This document shows, one piece after another, positions 58,997 through 64,000 of a stretch of DNA of 64,000 nt. The stretch comes from Trichopria drosophilae. Taxonomy: Eukaryota; Arthropoda; Insecta; Hymenoptera; Diapriidae. The translations under genes were made by a program, and so were the position numbers. The notes beneath the pieces were generated by a model. That model saw only the letters and a program-made list of their open reading frames with translations, was not told the origin of the DNA and searched no databases. The number at the start of each line of letters is the position of its first letter. Within the stretch, counting starts at the first letter, position 1. Location: contig CM059584.1 of assembly GCA_030407085.1 (NCBI GenBank), positions 109,491,001 to 109,555,000 of the forward strand. The letters run 5' to 3'.

Positions 58997-61674
58997 TTAG
59001 TAATAGCAAAAGACTAGTTTTTTGCAATTTGCTTTAAACGTGGCTAGAGTCGTTTCTTCTCGCAAGTTTGAGGGCAGGGCATTCCATGCTCTGCGTAGCC
59101 TATTAGATAAAGCAAAAAATACAAAATTTGATTTACAATGCGGCTCAAATAAGGGACGCATATTTCTCACGTTTCTCAAAATCTGTCTATCTATGAATAA
59201 TTTACGAACCTCAGCAGACGTTACAGATCCATTAATTATATTTCTAATTAATAATATCTCGGAATAGTTATGAACCGAGTGTATTGTGGGGATAGAAAAT
59301 CGTGATCCATATAATTCATGGGTCTGTCGGTTTTCCACGATAAATATCTCAAAAATTTACGCTGAGTGGATTCTAACAATTTAATGTCCTTCAACAAGTA
59401 TGGTGACCAAATAGGCGAACCATAACATAGAGAAGGCATGACTAGAGTTTTGTATAAGCTTAGAATCGTTTGAGGATTTTTGAACAACCGAGTAACATTA
59501 CGCAGAAAACCTAAGTTTCTAACTGCCTTGTTTCCTGCTACAATGAGATGTTGTCTGAAATCTAAATTCTTATTAAAAATGACCCCAAGGTCTGACAAAT
59601 AATCTGCCGAAGCAAATTTATCGCCACGATAGGTATAATCGAATATGAAGTTATTTTGTCTCTTAGAAAATCGCATAATCTTACTTTTATCTATATTAAG
59701 CTGAAGTCGATTGGTGTTCCACCAACTACTAATATTATTAATATCGCGCTGAAGGTTTAACGCATCAGCAATCGAATTTATGTCAGTATACAGCTTCATG
59801 TCATCAGCAAACAACAACGCATTCACGTGTGAAAGATTATCTAATATATCGTTAATAAATAGATTAAACAGTAAGGGTCCCAAATGAGAGCCCTGTGGGA
59901 CACCCGATGTGACCAAATAATCCTCAGAAACATAGTTTTTTAACTTGTCTGCTTGTTTTCGATTGCTAATAAATGATATAATCCACTCAAGGAGGCGACC
60001 ACCCACCCGAAAACCCCTAAGTTTCTTAACTAGTATTTGATGGTCAACACTATCGAACGCCTTAGAGAAATCTAGGTAAATGGTGTCCACATGAGATGCC
60101 CCGTAGCATATCTTTCCATTAACAAAAGCAGAGAAAACTAGGAGGTTGGTAACTGTTGACCTACCCCTCATGAAGCCATGCTGCCTAGGTGATATTAATG
60201 AAAATACATTACATGACAGTTTAGATGTAATTATTGAATCGAGCAGCTTAGGGATAGCACTAATGATAGATATCGGTCTGTAATTAGTAATTAAACATTT
60301 ATTGCCTGATTTAAAAATTGGAGTAATATATGAATTTTTCCAGAAACTAGGGAATACTCCCAGATTAATCGATTTATTAAAAAGAATCTGAAGAGGCTTC
60401 ATGAGGGAAGATAAACAATTTTTTACAATAGTAGAGGGAATTTGGTCCGGTCCAGAAGTTAGCGTATCTTTTAATCCCTGCGATGCCAACAAAATGTCGG
60501 CCGATGTAATCGAGTAACTATTATATAATGAATTTCTCTCCATCCGATGATACATCTGCAAGGTTGATGGTTTGTAAACAGACTTGAAATAAGTGGCAAA
60601 TAAGTTAGCACACTCAGTACTTGTAGACGACTCCAGATTACCATACTTCATGCAAATTGGTATGTCATTCGATGAATTTAATTTGTTGACATAAGACCAA
60701 AAGTCCTTAATGTTTGTTCGTGACCTTTCTTCAACTACCTTTATATACTCCAGATATACGGAGCGCGAAAGTTTTAATGCATGTGCGCGAAGACGCTGAA
60801 AGTGGATATAGTCCACTATTTCTTTGGTGTGCTTCCACTGTGTATGAGCTATTATCTTGTCCTTGATGACATTAATCAGCTCTTGAGTGTACCAATGGGG
60901 ATAGGACAAGGGTTTAATATGATCGGTAGGAACATTAGCACTAATAGCTGCGTTAAGCACATCATAGAAATTTGCCACATTTATTTCGATATCTTGATCA
61001 TGTAAAAGTACAGACCAATCAACTGCCGATAGATAGTGATTCATACCAGGTATGTCAGCCTTGGAGAAATCATAGTGAAGACGCTTCGAGACAATAACTT
61101 CAGTAGGTTGTGGAGATAACTCAAACCAACTGGCTACATGGTGGGAATCACAAGGCAGAATTGAGTTGAGATCGTCAAGTTTAGTTCTTATATCTGAGTA
61201 AGTTGAGAAAAGCAGATCCAGTGTATACTTCTTTGATGATTGCGATGGAATTAGCTGCTTCATATTTAGAAGGTTCATTGTATAAGCTATGTGTTCTATA
61301 GGTGACAGAGGTGAAAAATAAACCATAGATATTATCAGCTTCTTCTTCCCAATAATACAACGAACTGACACTTGCTCGGACAGCGGGTAATCGTGTAACA
61401 ATTCGCATTGAGAAACTAGTTGGATATGTTTCTTTACTGCCACGAGGACACCACCTCCACGTGATGAGTTTGTTAGAGAATATTTCCTATCACATCTGAA
61501 GATGTTATACGAGTCGAGCTCTAAAAATGCATCAGGAAACGAATCGTTGAGCCAAGTTTCAGACATCGCAATAATATCAGGAAAGACAGACAAGATTTCA
61601 ATATTTTGTTTTAAAAAATGTATTTTAGTTCTTAAGCCATGAACATTTGGGTAATATAATAAATGTGAATTTTG
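58997..61674 (-). pseudogene. LINE ORF2: endonuclease-reverse transcriptase, broken
   Basis: The endonuclease begins LLYYPNVHGLRTKIHFLKQN, with SETWLNDSFPD and RGGGVLVAVKKH. After MVYFSPLSPIEH the reading jumps in frame to LDLLFSTYSD, so the usual GDFN catalytic segment is missing. The RT has NYRPISIISAIPKLLDSI, YLDFSKAFDSVDHQIL, SGVPQGSHLGPLLFNLF and LLFADDMKLY (FADD catalytic motif). A frameshift in about 59260-59340 moves the C-terminal domain (HNYSEILLIRN, RLRRAWNALPSNLREET) into another frame ending at 58997. Confidence 0.9.
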
Positions 61675-61685
61675 CGACGTCGAAT

Positions 61686-62099
61686 TTAAAAATTTGATTT
61701 TGATTTGTGGCTGTTTGATTTGGAGACTATTATAGCGACGTTGTGGATGTGTTTGACTTCTTTAAGATCTTCCGGGTGCTTAGCGTTATGATTAGTAACT
61801 TCCTCCAAAAGCTCTTTGAGATGCAATCTTTGCTGCAATGTACGATCGCAAAAAACTTTCACGCCCTCCGGTAACTTTGGTTTTGATCGTATATAATTTA
61901 TTGGCTCCTGTGGAGAACCCAATATAGCTACTATAGGACGTTTTCTATTGTTGTTAGATTTCCCAATATAATACAGATCAACTAACTTATAAGAGCGGAC
62001 AGTATCCAACCGCAGGAATTTTAGAATAACCTCCTTAACAGCATCGAGAGAATTTGATTCCTCGAATTGAGATTTTGATTGGAAACATGTGAAAATCAT
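61686..62099 (-). pseudogene. LINE ORF1, C-terminal part
   Basis: 137 codons ending KSNSHKSKSNF with the stop at 61686-61688; the ORF2 frame is already open across this stop. RSYKLVDLYYIGKS and KLPEGVKVFCDRTLQQRLHL resemble the nucleic-acid-binding ORF1 C-terminal domains of this group. The N-terminal part is missing. Confidence 0.7.
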
Positions 62100-62501
62100 A
62101 GATAAAGAAACTTCTTATCCTAAGAGATTAATATCAGAAATGGTACACATAAAATAACAACCTAACTTTAAAATATAAAAGAAGACACCTTAAAATTAAA
62201 TAATTCGTACGATTTGACGTTGTCTAATTTTAAAAATTAACATTCCATCGTCATTAGTTATTAAAACGACTTTGAGTATATACTTTTCATAGAAATTTTC
62301 TTACTACTATATTGATAATAATAACAACAAACTTGTCGATATGTCAATAACTTCAGTTAGTCTTCGTATAACTATAAAACTGCGACAATGTAAAATATTA
62401 ATTTTTACAATTTATATAGATATAGGTATTTAATATTTTATGTTACATCGTTTATTTATGTTTCTTTATATACTGTTGTAATTAATTTCTTTTATATTAT
62501 A

Positions 62502-63451
62502 TAGGGGAGGGTGGTCCTGAATTGACATAGTGAGCCATTTAGCCGAAAACTGAAAGTAAATCGGATTTAATGACGCCGGTGAGTGCATAGTTGTATACGG
62601 CGATCATTTCCCTACAATTCTTTATCATTTAGAAAAATGTAGAGTGGCTCTTTCAATCCCAAAAAATTGCGAAGCGAAAAGTTACGTTTTGACGATTTCT
62701 AAAAATAGTGACAAATTTAAACAATTTAGAAGAATAAAACACGCATTATTTGTTCATATTAGTTTAAAAAATCATTTCGATTACAATGTTGAAAATCATA
62801 GAACACATTAATAACATTATTTTTTTATTTTAAGTTGAAAATAGAAAACCAGATTAAAGTTTTTGCCGCACATTTACATGACATCCCCAATTTAATTGCT
62901 GCTAATGTGCGCCGAATTTGCAAAACATCTTGCGGTGGTTTCTTGGATTTAAAGCTGCGTCCCATGTCTATATGAAGCAAAAACATCGAAATTGGAAAAA
63001 CAATATATGAAAGAACGCAAAAAAAAGCAAAAAAAATAGGTGTCAACTAAGGACCATATGTTTGGTGGCGACTCAGGACCACTAAGAATGTCTACACGTT
63101 TCACAATATTATGCAAACAAAACAAGTTTAATTAAAAAATCAATATAATCTATCGGTTAGTGTATAGAATAAAGAAACAAATGCATTTTCTAAATCGGAA
63201 TTTCGATGTAATTGCTTACCTGCAGCTTCTTCTGCGTGAAGATCGAAAATGAAATTCAGTTAAGTGTAAATGATAGATTCATTCTCACGCTGCGTCTAAC
63301 AAAGTTATGTGACAACTATGTGCATAAATTATGCCTGTTTCTACTAAGATGTCATGCTACGAAACAATTGAACCGACATTACATGCCATTTCTGTGAAAT
63401 GCCGGGGTGTCAACTCAATCCACGGTGTCCACTTAGGACCACTCTCCCCTA
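62502..63451. mobile_element. Pogo-like DNA transposon remnant
   Basis: Terminal repeats: TAGGGGAGGGTGGTCCTGA on the left; GGACCACTCTCCCCTA on the right. TA sits at both borders, as for the Tc1/mariner/pogo superfamily. The interior minus frame 62965-62825 reads MGRSFKSKKPPQDVLQIRRT then LAAIKLGMSCKCAAKT, like the N-terminal psq-type DNA-binding domain of pogo transposases. The catalytic domain is absent. Confidence 0.65.
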
Positions 63452-64000
63452 ATTTGTTTAAAAAATTCGAATAAATTTTCAGTCTTCAAAATGACAGTGA
63501 CACTGTCAAAACGTCGACTACGTGAACAGAACAAGACCAAGTGTTCATTTTTTATCATTCCTTGACTCGGATAATCGATCTAGCCAATTTTTCTACTTTG
63601 ATACAAATATTATTTTTAATACTTTCTATTACTTGTTGAAGTCCGGAAGAATAAGTTATATGTCAAAAACCTTAGGTGGTCGGGACTACCGGACTCTCCC
63701 CTATATTTTGAAGAAATATTAGTTTTTATTATAATATTAGATTAACATTTTTTGTAGACGTAATTCAAGGTACTTGTCTATTTCGCAATATTTTCTGGAA
63801 CTACCAGAGGTAAGTCGACTTAATCCGATTGCCCATTTCTACGACTAACAAAAGTTACCGTTTCTAGAAGTTATAAACTGCAAATAACTTAGGTGTAACC
63901 CGAATTTAACATTTTACCATGAGATTATTTTATTTTTCCTATTCAATTTGAAGTTTTCAAGGAAGTAAATATACAATTTTTATAATATATTTTTTAATTC
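63452..64000. other. Intergenic end of the window
   Basis: No gene is seen. A motif GGTGGTCGGGACTACC followed by GGACTCTCCCCTA near 63676-63704 resembles the right end of the preceding element and may be a second, decayed terminus. Confidence 0.4.

Larger units (their letters stand above)
58797..62100 (-). mobile_element. Nearly complete non-LTR retrotransposon (CR1/Jockey group)
   Basis: Same orientation as the kinesin. From 5' to 3': the C-terminal part of ORF1 (62099-61686), ORF2 (about 61675 to 59248, then a frame change to 58997), and a 3' end with a (TAAA)n tail at 58797-58820. Truncated at the 5' end within ORF1. It is inactive because of the ORF2 frameshift and an internal endonuclease deletion. 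Confidence 0.9.

Noticed and set aside
59022..59267. Plus-strand frame MQFALNVARVVSSRKFEGRA
   Set aside because: It is antisense to the C-terminal domain of the LINE ORF2.
1..64000. CRISPR arrays, prokaryotic operons or phage genes
   Set aside because: Introns, LINEs, MITEs and animal gene families show this is eukaryotic nuclear DNA. The regular repeats present are satellites or transposon-internal arrays without spacers.

Overview
The window is AT-rich insect nuclear DNA. Its genes are split by GT-AG introns, and it holds non-LTR retrotransposons of types common in insects plus a very large load of small DNA transposons, many of them fold-back. Some of the LINE sequence reminds me of hymenopteran genomes, but the order cannot be fixed from this sequence alone.

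Two intact protein-coding genes can be assembled. (1) On the + strand, 5852-22845, four coding exons in consistent phase encode a 371-residue type II membrane glycosyltransferase of the alpha-1,4-galactosyltransferase (Gb3 synthase/A4GALT, insect alpha4GT) family with a DXD motif. Its second intron is 13.5 kb and filled with repeats. (2) On the - strand, 58320-38150, thirteen coding exons in consistent phase encode a 1368-residue kinesin-6 (KIF20/MKLP2-MPP1 type): an N-terminal motor with P-loop, switch I and switch II, a long coiled-coil stalk, and a basic Ser/Pro-rich tail. Its introns carry most of the right-half repeats. The two genes converge on a 15-kb repeat-rich interval (22.8-38.1 kb).

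Repeats by region: 0.3-0.7 kb decayed TTAA-type MITE; 2.6-3.4 kb inverted-repeat element with internal tandem repeats; 13.4-13.8 kb a hammerhead-ribozyme-bearing sequence; 14.3-15.5 and 17.2-18.1 kb fold-back elements; 18.46-20.06 kb an element rich in CCTGATCAGG palindromes with a tRNA-like module, inserted in a dead mariner transposase; 21.4-22.2 kb LINE fragment; 24.8-27.2 kb a large fold-back element with a tRNA-like sequence in each arm; 32.4-33.7 kb a palindromic Tc1/mariner-type element; 34.3-35.8 kb truncated LINE; 35.9-37.8 kb DNA transposon with a broken transposase; 38.9-39.8 and 44.1-44.9 kb TTAA fold-back MITEs; 45.1-46.2 kb LINE fragment; 47.2-47.9 kb about 120-bp tandem array; 49.5-55.2 kb nested composite filling one kinesin intron and holding a second hammerhead; 58.8-62.1 kb LINE just upstream of the kinesin; 62.5-63.45 kb a pogo-like remnant.

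The most striking observation is a pair of hammerhead self-cleaving ribozymes (13.71-13.78 kb, + strand; 53.63-53.70 kb, - strand). All core bases are present in both. Compensatory changes occur in stems I and III and in an 11-bp loop-loop pairing, so two independent copies support an unusual pseudoknotted, type III-ordered fold carried by a dispersed element.
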